From Halieaceae bacterium UBA5044 (GTDB lineage Bacteria; Pseudomonadota; Gammaproteobacteria; Pseudomonadales; Halieaceae), in the NCBI GenBank assembly GCA_002416125.1, contig DIBU01000001.1, positions 124,001 through 188,000 of the forward strand: 64,000 nt of DNA, written 5' to 3'. The translations under genes were made by a program, and so were the position numbers. The notes beneath the pieces are model-generated. The model ran no database searches and had not been told where the DNA came from. It was given only the letters and a program-made list of their open reading frames with translations. This document shows positions 8,392 through 17,724 of the stretch, one piece after another (position 1 is the first letter of the stretch; every line of letters starts with the position of its first letter).

Positions 8392-9576
8392 ATGAACGGC
8401 AAGCAGGACTTGAGGCGCAGGCTTCCCTCTGTAGACCGTGTGCTGCAGACCTCTCAGGAGCTGGTTGCGCGCTGGGGCCATCAGAGGGTCAGCGACGCCA
8501 TACGCCGAGAGCTGCACCGCCTGCGCAATGCCGCGGAACCCGCCACGGCGTCAGACTGCACCCCGACCGATGTGCGCGAGGCTGTCGCCGGACGGCTGCA
8601 GGCCATGGATGCGGGGGGCTTGCGCCCGGTCATCAACCTGTCCGGCATTGTACTGCATACCAATCTGGGCCGGGCCTGTCTTCCCCTTGCGGCCGCCGAC
8701 GCCGCGAGGGCAGCGGCGATATTCCCCAACAACCTCGAGTACGACCTGAAGACGGGGAAAAGAGGCAACCGTGACAGTCACATCGAAGCATTGATCTGCG
8801 AGCTCACCGGCTGCGAAGCCGCCACCGTGGTCAACAACAATGCGGCCGCCGTTGTGCTTGTGCTGAGCACGCTGGCGCGCGGTATGGAGGTGCCTGTGTC
8901 GCGCGGTGAACTGGTAGAGATCGGCGGCTCCTTTCGAGTACCCGAGGTGATGGAATCCTCTGGCTGCAGGCTGGTGGAAGTCGGTGCCACCAATCGCACC
9001 CACCTGAAAGACTACCGTGCCGCCATTTCCGCGAACACGGCCCTGCTGATGAAAGTGCATACCAGCAATTATCGACTGGAAGGGTTTACCGCTTCGGTTG
9101 ATGAAAAAACGCTTGCGGCGCTCGCTCATGAACATGGTCTGCCCTGCATGGTGGACCTGGGCAGTGGCTGTCTTGTCGACTTTAACACCCTGGGCCTGCC
9201 CGGTGAGCCGAAGGCTTCTGACTATATTGACAGCGGCGTCGACCTGATCACCTTCAGTGGCGACAAGCTACTCGGCGGGCCCCAGTCCGGCATCATAGCC
9301 GGCAAGAAAGCGCTGCTGCAGCGAATTTGTGAAAACCCGCTGAAGCGGGCATTGCGCGTCGACAGCATGACCCTGGCAGCGCTGGCCGAAGTGCTCAAGC
9401 TTTACCGCCATCCGGAGACGCTCACGGAAACGCTGCCTACGCTGCGCCAGCTCACCCGGCCCGTGGCAGACATCGAAGCACAGGCAAACCGTCTGTGTGC
9501 GGAACTGGCCCGCCACCTGCCAGCGCCCTTCACGGCGGCGGTAACCCCCTGTCACGGACGCTGGCGTCGTCCTTGA
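8392..9576 (+). pseudogene. selA: L-seryl-tRNA(Sec) selenium transferase, 3' end deleted
   Basis: SelA turns Ser-tRNA(Sec) into Sec-tRNA(Sec) with selenophosphate and PLP. The N-terminus (LPSVDRVL; INLSGIVLHTNLGR; NNLEYDLKTGKRG; VNNNAAAVVLVL) and the PLP lysine in FSGDKLLGGPQSG (K292) are intact. The frame then stops after 394 residues; SelA is normally about 460. The last residues (VTPCHGRWRRP) are unlike any SelA and read into the antisense of the next gene, so the usual C-terminal segment with its QIGSGxLP-type block is missing. The start ATG follows an AGAGGA site. No selB, selC or selD lies in the window. A non-functional remnant is inferred; the rest of the Sec system could still exist elsewhere. 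Confidence 0.85.
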
Positions 9577-9832
9577 TGAGGATATCGTCTCTCACCTCGA
9601 TCCCGCGGTCGCGCAGCACGGCCTGGGCGTACTTCATGACGAGCCTGGAGTTGGGTTTGTGATGATCCACGAATGTCACTCTGGCAACCCGTGGCTTGAG
9701 CGTGATCGTGATCGGATCTGGTGTCGGACGGGGTATGGGGTCGACCATCAACTCACAACTGACATCGCCGCAGCTGACAAGCTGCTTGGCAGGTGGGTTG
9801 CCGCTCGGCCCATGACTGGACGCCTGCGTCAT
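9530..9832 (-). pseudogene. N-terminal fragment resembling UGSC-family (seleno)proteins
   Basis: A 100-codon frame with a strong ribosome site (AGGAG) before ATG 9832. Residues 47-90 (LKPRVARVTFVDHHKPNSRL, then an MKYAQAVLRDRGIEV helix) resemble the N-terminal segment of UGSC proteins, a family that often carries selenocysteine in a U-G-S-C motif further along. The homology ends near 9560, before that motif would appear, and the last codons are antisense selA. It is thus truncated at the same point as selA, tail-to-tail. It lies 21 bases after the unknown gene on the same strand. The UGSC assignment rests on memory of the family plus the neighbour and is moderate; the truncation is better supported. 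Confidence 0.5.
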
Positions 9833-9853
9833 TGCACTCTCCTGTATTGCTGG

Positions 9854-10867
9854 TTAAACAATCTGTTTGCAGACCGCGTGCGTGCTGCCGACCCAGCGCG
9901 GGATAACCGCTGAAAAGCGCCCGCCGGTGCCGCCACATTCCACGAAGGTCAGTTGCTGTGGATTTTTCAGGGGCGACCGCAGTTCGCCCGGTACTACCTC
10001 TGCAAACGCAATCGGCGCCTTCGCGATACGCCCTACCTTCTCAAGATCGTCGGTCTGGCGTCGCGCCTGCGCGTAGATATACTCCACCGCCTGCGCCCGG
10101 CTGAAATCTCTGGCCACCAGCGCCATGTGATCGGGTGGAATAACCACCACAAAGCCACCCGACCGGTAATACCAGGCAGTCTGCCCGAAGTGGCAGAGGC
10201 AGTCCGCAATGGTATCCAGAACCTGGGCGCCCGTATCGCCATAGTGGTTATTACAGGAGTTGGGCCCCTCGGTAGACATCACCGTGACCGCCGACACCCC
10301 CTCCGGCAATCCATGCTGGGTGTGGTAGGCGCCCCACTCGGTGTGCGGATGCTCGGCGACACAGAAGCTGATCCGGCCTGGGTGGCCGATGGTGCCGCGG
10401 GATTGCAGGACGCCGCCACCGCGCCCGCAGAAATAGCGCATCATTTGCGCGAAACGACCCACGGTGGCATTGGCCCGACAATTGGCGCCCAGGGCGTTGG
10501 GGCCGTGCTCAAAGCCAAGGTCTTCAACCACAGGGCCGCTGACAATCACCAGCACGGCGGCTCCGCCGGTGGTCACTTCGACGCCGCTCAGGTTGAAAGC
10601 GGGGTCGAGCACGGCTTCGGTCAGGGCGCGGAGCAAGGCACCGTATTCCACCTTGCAGCCCGCCATCACCGCCGTTGCCGCTGCCTTCTCGGCGCGGATG
10701 ACGATGTTCTGGCTCGGAATCTCACCCACGACATCGTGCGCCTGCCAGCCCATCGCCTCCAGCATTGCATCAACCAGACTGCCGTAGGGCGGAATAACCG
10801 GAAGCCCATCAGTCCAGCCGTTGTTCATGCAGTTTTCGATATCTTCCAGTGTTGCGTACGTTGTCAT
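9854..10867 (-). CDS. Conserved protein of unknown function (GWTDGLPVIPP family)
   Basis: A 337-residue cytoplasmic protein with no signal peptide or membrane segment. Distinctive blocks are GWTDGLPVIPP (about 17-27), AVMAGCKVEY, LDPAFNLSGVEVTTGG, VIVSGPV, GPNALGANCRANATVGR and GTIGHPGRISFCVAE. I recall this family beside UGSC-type (seleno)protein genes in environmental bacteria, but know no established activity. Conserved glycines and cysteines suggest an enzyme. The ATG at 10867 is preferred over a GTG at 10876 that crowds the GGGAG site. The gene appears intact although the genes on both sides are broken, so it may have lost its partner. Confidence 0.55.
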   Translation of the reverse strand: MTTYATLEDIENCMNNGWTDGLPVIPPYGSLVDAMLEAMGWQAHDVVGEIPSQNIVIRAEKAAATAVMAGCKVEYGALLRALTEAVLDPAFNLSGVEVTTGGAAVLVIVSGPVVEDLGFEHGPNALGANCRANATVGRFAQMMRYFCGRGGGVLQSRGTIGHPGRISFCVAEHPHTEWGAYHTQHGLPEGVSAVTVMSTEGPNSCNNHYGDTGAQVLDTIADCLCHFGQTAWYYRSGGFVVVIPPDHMALVARDFSRAQAVEYIYAQARRQTDDLEKVGRIAKAPIAFAEVVPGELRSPLKNPQQLTFVECGGTGGRFSAVIPRWVGSTHAVCKQIV

Positions 10868-10946
10868 AGTGTCCACATGCTCCCTTGGCCCAGCCTAGCA
10901 GCCGAGTTATCCGACTGGCACCGTACACCTGTACTAAGGTGTTCGC

Positions 10947-12076
10947 TCAATCCCAGTGCGCGGCGACCGCACCCGAAACAAGCCTGACCAGCTGGTTTTG
11001 ACGGTTGACGCCGGTTTTGGTGAAGACCGAGGCCAATTGACCGCGCGCGGTGTTGCGGGAAATGCCCAGCGCTTTGGCCGCTGCGGTCAGCGTCTGACCG
11101 TCGACCAGATGCGCGACCAGTTTGGCTTCCGCGGGCGTGACACCAAACAGGTCCATAAGGCGTGCCTGACTGGGGACGCAGTCTCGAACCGGACCCCGTA
11201 ACAGCAACACCAGCTCGGGTCCGCCCTCGCCGAACGTCACGTTTTTCTTTTCCACGCTGCGAACCTGCACATTCCATTTCGCATCAAGCCCCGTGCGCTG
11301 CACGGTCAGCGTGCGCGCGGCGGGCGGGCCCTGCTCGCCCTGAACCGCGTCGAGCACATTGCGACACTGCTCCTCGAGCTTTTGTTGATCGGCACTCTCG
11401 GCACAGGCGAGGACGTTATGGCGCAGCAATACGCCATCTCGAGCCGCGAGAATCTCGCTGGCCTGCCGGTTGGCGGAGAGCACCTCCAGCCTGGCGTTCA
11501 TGATGATGCAGGCGATATCCATTGAGCCGAGAAGCTCCTCGTAGAGCTGCTCGATAAAACGATTGTGGGTATACGCGCTGTAGAGTGTCAGCGCGTTGTC
11601 CATAAGCGGAATCAGGCCCTCGAGGCGTTGCCGGTCGCTCGCCGAAAAGGGCGGCGCGTCACCGATCCGTACCAGCCGCAACCTGAGGCGGATGAGGCTC
11701 TGGCGTTCATAAACATCGAAGCCCATCAGGTCGGTAACGGCGTGATCCTGCAGATAGGCACCGAAATCCAGCGACTCCAGCTCCGCTCGCGGAACCCGTT
11801 CGTGGAGTGTAAACACCTTTTTTCGGGCAGCTCGGCAAACGGCGAATCCTGGTAGCCTCGCGACTGGAAGGCCCGCAACGCGCCGGTGTCCGACTCCGGG
11901 TACAAGTACAGTGTCAGTCCCGGGTCCTGGGTTTGAGGGCGGCGCAGAACCAGCGTGGCACTCGGCACCTGCATGAAATCCTCAAGGCACTTCAACAGCG
12001 TTTTCCAAGGCGGCATTTCCAGGACGCCTTCGTAAATGATCTGGCTGAGCGGGTGCGCTGCGGGAATCTTGGCCAC
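10947..12076 (-). pseudogene. LuxR-type regulator broken by a one-base frameshift
   Basis: The gene begins at a GTG (12076) with a strong GAAGGAG site and runs through ...GYQDSPFAELPEK. It then loses frame at a run of six As on the coding strand (11818-11823). The adjacent frame continues KVFTLHERVPRAELESLDF... to the end. Adding one A rejoins the two halves, and the result aligns along its length with the intact paralogue at 20294-21445 (LPDGDTVALDDLIPRSQL against LPEKKVFTLHERVPRAEL). The C-terminal LuxR helix-turn-helix (VTPAEAKLVAHLVDGQTL...AKALGISRNTARGQLASVF) is intact. A sequencing error or slip-based switching remains possible. Confidence 0.8.
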
Positions 12077-12185
12077 GTTTTAGCTCCTTCAAGAGCGTAC
12101 ACCAAGGCTTGCGCAGGCAGTATATTCGATAGCCGTGTCTGCCATACAACCGGGCGCCGGCATCCGATCGGACAAATGGCGGCCG

Positions 12186-13805
12186 TTATGCGCCCTCGCG
12201 CGGTACCGCGGAATATGCCTCTGCCCCGGCTGCGTGCCTGGCCGCGATGTAAGCGAAGGTCATCGCCGGCCCGAGCGTGCCTCCGCCGCCGCCATAGAGT
12301 GCTCCCGGGCCACCAACGCCGGCGGTATTGCCAGAGGCGTAGAGTCCCGGTATCGGCTGATCAAACACATCCACCACCTGGGCCTTGCCGTTGACCCGCA
12401 AACCACCGCTGGTGCCGAGGTCAGCGGGGCTGATCTCGGCAAGGTAGTAGGGGCCTTCTGTCAGTGGCCTCAGCGTGTCCGCGGCGTCACCGGACCCCAG
12501 CGTATCCATCAGACTTTCACCGCGGTGATAATCCGGGTCGCGGCCTTGCGCGGCGTGACGGTTGAAACGCTCCACCGTACGCTGCAGTGCAGCAGCGTTG
12601 ATGCCTGCCTGCACCGCCAGACCCTCCAGGGTGTCCGCCTGCAGAACCCATTCGGGCAGCGGTTCGCCAGCACGGCAGCCGGCCACGAACCCGGCCTCAC
12701 GCAGCGCGTGGTCCGACAGTGTATAAGCCGGCAAATTCCGGTAGCGAAAGTCCCCCCAGTTTTCCTAGGTATGGAAACTCTGCCAGGATGCATCATAAGA
12801 ACCGGCTTCATTGAAAAAACGTTCGCCATGACGGTTGACGACAATCGCACCCGGCTGGGTCTTGTCGACCTGGCCAAACAGGCCCGCACCCCCGGCCAGA
12901 TGGCCCTGGGCCTCGGCGAGCGCCTTGTATACCACCAGATGCCAGCACTCGTTCATGTTGCGCAGGTCGGCGCCGACGGCCATGCCCATGTGGATGCCAT
13001 CGCCCCGGTTTCCGGGTGCCCCCAGGGTGTAGGGCGAGGGGCCGCGGAGAAAATGGGTCTTCATTTCCGCATTGCGCTCGAAACCGCCTGTAGCAAGAAT
13101 TACACCGCGGTGGGCGCGCACGTTTTGCGTGACCGTCCCCCGGCGCACCTGAATACCGGACACCCGGCGACTGCCCGATAATTCAGTGGTGATGAGGCGC
13201 TGCGCCGGCGCCTCGGTCCAGAACTCGACACCTGCCGCCAGGCATCCTTCATAAAGCAGGGATATCAGGTGCCCGCCCAGGGCGCCGGCGGCCTCCACCG
13301 CCGTTTCCACCGACCGCCCATGAGTCATCGCTCCCGGCCACTCGGCATGATAGTCCGGCATGCGCCCCATGAATCGTGAAACCCGCCATCGGATCGGACT
13401 GTGGCGCTCTACAGCCTCCAGCATGTCGGCGCCATTGTCGATAAACGCATCGATAATCTCTGCACTGGCCTGCCCGCGGGAGAGCCGGGTGAGATAGCGT
13501 TTTGCATCGTCGCGGTTATCGTCCAGGCCCTCGCGCTGCATGACGCGATTCACCGGTACCCAGAGCACACCACCCGACACCAGTGTGGTACCGCCGATGA
13601 CGCCGGCCTTCTCCAGCACCAGCACGCTCAGGCCCTCACTCGCCGCGATCAGTGCAGCCGCCAGACCGGTACCGGAACCCACGACGACAAGGTCGAATTC
13701 GCGGTCGAAGCCCGGCCCGACTGCGTCGGGAGCTGCCGCTGCGACACCAAGGCCGGAACCGGCCAGCAACGCACTGCCGCCGGTGATAAAGCTGCGTCGT
13801 TTCAT
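12186..13805 (-). pseudogene. Tat-exported FAD oxidoreductase (ketosteroid dehydrogenase-like), amber interrupted
   Basis: The protein opens with a twin-arginine signal (MKRRSFITGGSALLAG), then an FAD Rossmann motif (DLVVVGSGTGLAAALIAASEG) and blocks seen in 3-ketosteroid delta-1-dehydrogenase and flavocytochrome-type flavoproteins (GGTTLVSGGVLWVP, GVILATGGFERN, and near the C-terminus GLYASGNTAGVGGPGALYGG). A TAG at 12765-12767 falls in frame between ...SWQSFHT and ENWGDFRYRNLPAY. The same frame continues open to a TAA at 12186, so a single TGG-to-TAG change is the simplest cause. The whole gene is about 540 codons. It follows the TonB receptor by 54 bases on the same strand, suggesting a former operon. 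Confidence 0.85.
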
Positions 13806-13859
13806 GGCCGTTCCTCGTCGAGTCATGCCTTTTTCGGGCGCGCCAGCGCACTTGCCACA

Positions 13860-16382
13860 TCAGTAATCGTACGACAACTCCAGACCCCAGGTCCGCGGTG
13901 CGCCGTACTGTTCAGTAATCAAACCCAGGGCACCAAAGTTGATGGCATAGACCGGATAATCATCGTCCGTCAGATTATCGCCAAACAGCGTGACACGCAT
14001 CATCGCGTCACCCACCTGTATGTTTTCAAGACTGACCCGGGCGCCAACCACGGTTCGTTCATCCATGACTGCGGAGGGGTACGCTACGGGCTGTCCATCC
14101 ACGACACCATTCCACAGCGCGTTTTCATACCATTCATCCTGCCAGTTCACTCGCAGGAAACCCGTGACATCGCCGAGCGCGGTTTCGGCAAAGGTGTAGT
14201 CTGCCGTAAGGCTTAACTGGTTACTGGGTGAATAAGGTCGCACTGCGGAGCTCACGCCATCGATGCAGGTTTGCGGGACGGCGGTGCCGCAGACGTCCGG
14301 AAACTTGTCAAAGTCGCCATGAATATAGGCATAGCTGACACCGAGCACAAGCCTGTCCAGTGGTGCCACCAGCATTTCAAGCTCCGCCCCCCAGCGGTCG
14401 GCTTCACCCGCGTTGATGATACGGGTGGTGGCGGATCCATCGCTGGAGTCGGTGTTCGCCAGTTGAATGTCCTCCCAGACGTAGGTGTACAGCGAGCCGT
14501 TGAGGCGCAGACGTCCGTCCCACCAGTCGCTTTTCACGCCGATTTCCCACTGCTCCACGGTTTCCTCGTTGAACGCCGGTGTGGCAATCTGCTCACCGTT
14601 GAAGCCGCCGCTCCGATAGCCCGTGGCATAACGCAGGAAGGTGTTGATGTCCGGCGTTGCCTGGAAAGCCGCGGTGAAATTGCCACTGACATTGTCGAAG
14701 CGCTCGGCATTCGCAAGGGTCTGCCGCGGCAGCTCACCGGCGAATGGCGTGGAGTAGGCGAGGTAGTCCCAAACAATGTCCTTGTCCTCTTCCGTATAGC
14801 GCAGACCCAGGGTCAGGGACACGCGGTTATCCAGCCAGCCGGGCTGCCAGGTCACTTGCCCGTAAACGGCGGTGGCCTCGGTGCTCAATGCATAATTCTG
14901 GGTTGGCGCGCCCGAGAGCGGCGCGACAAAAATGGCCCGTCGACTGTATTTCGCGTCATCTTCGAAATAGTAGAGACCCAGAACATAATCAAGAGACTCT
15001 GACGACCCCACCAGCTGGAATTCCTGGGAAAACTGGTCGTAAAAGTTGTCTGTATCCTGTTTGGTGTGGAAGGCGCCAATATCATCGACGCCCGCCCAGA
15101 TGGCGTCAAAGGGGAGCTGCGGTATGCCGGGGTCGAAACCTCCCGTCGCACCGTACAGCCCCCCCAGGGTGAGGTGCAGCAGATCGTTGTAGGCGCCTGC
15201 GCCATTGCCGTCGAGGCGGCTATCGATATTCTCGATGTCGCCAAACACGTAGGACTCCATCTCGCGGTAGGCGGTGATGGACTTCAGCGACAGATCACCG
15301 ATATTCCAGGTCAAGGTCAATGCATGCCCGTCAGTCTCGGTATCGGTAAACGGAGAGAAGTCGGCAAAGCCGCGATTCTGACGCCCGGGCCCCTGGGCAA
15401 GCGCGCCTTGATAAGAGGCTATGGTCTGTTCCAGGGAAGGGATCCAGCGCTCGCTGATGCGCGGATCCGTGCCGGGTGTCGCCGCCCAGGCGCGCGCCCC
15501 GAGCAGAATGCCCTGCAGTGCCGAAACACGGTCAACGAGCCCCGCCGCATCGACGGGGTTGAACCCAACAACCTGTTCCAGCGCGTTGGACTCATCCAGT
15601 GCGCTGTGGTCGTAAATATAGTCGGCAGAAAAATGCTCTGTCAGATCCCACTTCGCGGCCAACCGCCAGGCCTGGCGATCCAGGTCGTTGAAGTCGGCAC
15701 CTCCCGGGCTGTCATTCTCCTGAAAACCGTCGCGCAGGCGCGTTTGATAGCCCACACTGAAGGCGATCTGGCCCAGTCCACTCCCCACCTCACCGATTGC
15801 CGGCAAATCAACATTCAGTTTCAGGCTGCGGTAGTCATAATTACCCACCGCGCCGGTAGCGCGCAGGCCAAATTCCCCGGTGGGCTTTCGGGATATGAAG
15901 TTCACCGCGCCACCAGTCGAGTTGCGACCGTACAGGGTGCCCTGGGGCCCGCGCAGTACCTCGATACGCTCAAGCTCCGCGACGTCCAGGGCCGAGCCGA
16001 CATTCTTGCCGATGAAAACACCATCCAGGTAAATGCCTATCGCGGGGTCCAGTGAAAGGTTGTTGGGGCCACCGCTGGCCATGCCGCGGATAGTGAGGCC
16101 CGTGGTACCACGTGAGCCCGGTGCCTCGAAGCCGGCGACGCCCGGTATCTCCCCCATCAAATCGCCGGAATTCGTGATCCCCCTTTTTTCAATCGCACTG
16201 CCGCTCAACGCGGTAATTGAAATGGGTGTTTCCTGAATGTTTTCTGCACGCTTTTGCGCCGTGACAACGATTTCCTCCAGCGCAGCATCCGACTGTGCGC
16301 TGGACAATCCTGCGTACCCGGAGCTGACTATGAGCGCCACTGCAAGCGAAATTGATTTACGTTCATATAGTGACTTGCGCAT
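13860..16382 (-). CDS. TonB-dependent outer-membrane receptor
   Basis: An 840-residue receptor with a signal peptide (about residues 1-29), a TonB-box region (EEIVVTAQKRAENIQETPIS), a plug domain with the patterns RGMASGG, IGIYLDGVFIGKN and ELERIEVLRGPQGTLYGRNSTGGAVNFISRKP, and a beta-barrel ending in an aromatic residue (LELSYDY). The plug style is that of receptors common in sphingomonads and marine gammaproteobacteria, which usually carry organic substrates rather than siderophores. The ATG at 16382 has a GGGAAA site. The neighbouring oxidoreductases hint at a shared, unknown substrate. Confidence 0.93.
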   Translation of the reverse strand: MRKSLYERKSISLAVALIVSSGYAGLSSAQSDAALEEIVVTAQKRAENIQETPISITALSGSAIEKRGITNSGDLMGEIPGVAGFEAPGSRGTTGLTIRGMASGGPNNLSLDPAIGIYLDGVFIGKNVGSALDVAELERIEVLRGPQGTLYGRNSTGGAVNFISRKPTGEFGLRATGAVGNYDYRSLKLNVDLPAIGEVGSGLGQIAFSVGYQTRLRDGFQENDSPGGADFNDLDRQAWRLAAKWDLTEHFSADYIYDHSALDESNALEQVVGFNPVDAAGLVDRVSALQGILLGARAWAATPGTDPRISERWIPSLEQTIASYQGALAQGPGRQNRGFADFSPFTDTETDGHALTLTWNIGDLSLKSITAYREMESYVFGDIENIDSRLDGNGAGAYNDLLHLTLGGLYGATGGFDPGIPQLPFDAIWAGVDDIGAFHTKQDTDNFYDQFSQEFQLVGSSESLDYVLGLYYFEDDAKYSRRAIFVAPLSGAPTQNYALSTEATAVYGQVTWQPGWLDNRVSLTLGLRYTEEDKDIVWDYLAYSTPFAGELPRQTLANAERFDNVSGNFTAAFQATPDINTFLRYATGYRSGGFNGEQIATPAFNEETVEQWEIGVKSDWWDGRLRLNGSLYTYVWEDIQLANTDSSDGSATTRIINAGEADRWGAELEMLVAPLDRLVLGVSYAYIHGDFDKFPDVCGTAVPQTCIDGVSSAVRPYSPSNQLSLTADYTFAETALGDVTGFLRVNWQDEWYENALWNGVVDGQPVAYPSAVMDERTVVGARVSLENIQVGDAMMRVTLFGDNLTDDDYPVYAINFGALGLITEQYGAPRTWGLELSYDY

Positions 16383-16837
16383 AACATTTCCCTTGTTTAT
16401 TGGTATTTGCTTTTTCGAATCTCGCGATGAAAGTACCGGAATATATCCACACGTTTCACCTTTCGCCCCGATCGACTGGCGGAGTCTCCCCGAGGAGAAA
16501 ACCGGCTATTGGATACGGGGTGATTATCGCGGCCTTGAAAGATTATTATAGGACAGTTGGCTTATGGTCAAGCTTTGTTGCGTCTGGATTACGGCTTATT
16601 TTTCGAGGCAGAATTATTTTTGAAATCCCGGAATATCAAGCATGAAAATAATACGTTCGTATGAAGAAAGCCTCGTGATACATGCAGTATTCTTTATGCT
16701 TTTCTGCCTCATATTTTTAATTTACGCAGACAACGAGCACGCTCTCGGTGCTATATTGCGTGCGCAAACTGCTGCGTAAAACTTCCGTCGCAAAACCATG
16801 CAATAACACCGAGAGAATCGAGCACAGGGGAATCCAT
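16383..16837. promoter_or_regulatory. 455-base divergent control region, TonB receptor / SDR
   Basis: This gap is markedly AT-rich from about 16540 to 16760 compared with its surroundings. A TATATT at 16752-16757 is a fair -10 box for the forward SDR gene, and it overlaps a perfect dyad TTGCG-TG-CGCAA (16756-16767), a plausible operator at the transcription start. Two near-identical CCGGAATAT stretches lie near 16437 and 16630. No small gene with a ribosome site was recognised. Confidence 0.4.
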
Positions 16838-17689
16838 ATGAATCGTTCAGAGAGTCGCGTTTGCGTTATCACCGGCGCCGGCAGTGGCATTGGCGCCGGG
16901 CTCGCGCGGCAAGCCTTGCGGCAAGGCATGCGGGTGGTCGGCGCTGACGTTGACACAAAGGGCCTGCAGGAACTGACAGACAGCGCCGGCGAAAACAGCG
17001 GGCAACTGACGACGCGTGCGCTGGATGTCACGGATCCCGATGCCGTGGCGAATTTTGCCGAATGGGTGTATTCAAAATACGGGAAAGTGAACCTGTTATT
17101 CAATAACGCAGGGGTGTTGGTCGACGGCAAGTGTTGGGAGCGTCCACTGCGGGACTGGCGCTGGATAATCGACGTCAACCTGATGGGCGTTGTGCACGGC
17201 CTGCATCATTTTGTGCCCAGAATGCTGCAACAGGGGGAGGCGGCCAGAATCATCAACACGGCATCGATTGGTGGACTGCTGGGCGGCGGCACTTTCATGA
17301 GTCCGTACCAGACCACCAAGCATGCCGTCGCAGTGTTGACCGAGAGTCTCTACAAGGAACTGGCCCAGGAGCCCGGTGACGTCACCGCCTCCGTGCTGTG
17401 TCCTGCCGAGGTTGCCACCAGGATATGGCACTCCGATCGCCTGCGGCCCGCTGATCAGCAGGTGAAACTTGGCGCAGCAGAGCAGGCATTCCACGATGTT
17501 GTGGCCAACAACGTCGCCATGGGGCCGAGCCCCGATGAATTTGCAGCGCAGGTTTTTCGGGGCATTGAGGACGGCCTGTTCTGGCTCATACCCGATACGG
17601 CATTCATGCCCATGCTGGAGGCCCGAACAGCGGAGATTGCGCAACAACGCAATCCGGACATCAATACCAGGGTTGATTTCGACCGCTGA
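16838..17689 (+). CDS. Short-chain dehydrogenase/reductase
   Basis: A 283-residue classical SDR. The cofactor motif TGAGSGIG is at about 12-19, NNAG in the middle, and the catalytic serine in INTASIGG is followed by the YQTTK tyrosine-lysine pair. The ATG at 16838 follows AGGGGA. The long C-terminal region (...LIPDTAFMPMLEARTAEIAQQRNPDINTRVDFDR) resembles SDRs annotated for hydroxy-lipid or terpenoid alcohols, but the substrate is unknown. It converges with the quinoprotein gene. Confidence 0.88.
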   Translation: MNRSESRVCVITGAGSGIGAGLARQALRQGMRVVGADVDTKGLQELTDSAGENSGQLTTRALDVTDPDAVANFAEWVYSKYGKVNLLFNNAGVLVDGKCWERPLRDWRWIIDVNLMGVVHGLHHFVPRMLQQGEAARIINTASIGGLLGGGTFMSPYQTTKHAVAVLTESLYKELAQEPGDVTASVLCPAEVATRIWHSDRLRPADQQVKLGAAEQAFHDVVANNVAMGPSPDEFAAQVFRGIEDGLFWLIPDTAFMPMLEARTAEIAQQRNPDINTRVDFDR

Positions 17690-17700
17690 AGCCGTCTGGC

Positions 17701-17724
17701 GCACCGGCCATTCAGGGCCGGTGC
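17701..17724. terminator. Possible bidirectional terminator hairpin
   Basis: GCACCGGCC (17701-17709) and GGCCGGTGC (17716-17724) form a perfect 9-base stem with a 6-base loop between two convergent genes, overlapping the last codons and stop of the quinoprotein gene. A proper T run is lacking on both sides, so it is a strong hairpin whose terminator role is inferred from position. Confidence 0.45.

Noticed and set aside
9953..10987. Forward 344-codon frame
   Set aside because: Antisense to the GWTDGLPVIPP-family gene; no ribosome site and no recognisable domain.
12765..12767. Recoded stop (selenocysteine or pyrrolysine) in the flavoprotein
   Set aside because: The codon is TAG, not TGA, and no pyrrolysine genes are seen. 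The context fits a lost tryptophan, so a nonsense mutation is simpler.
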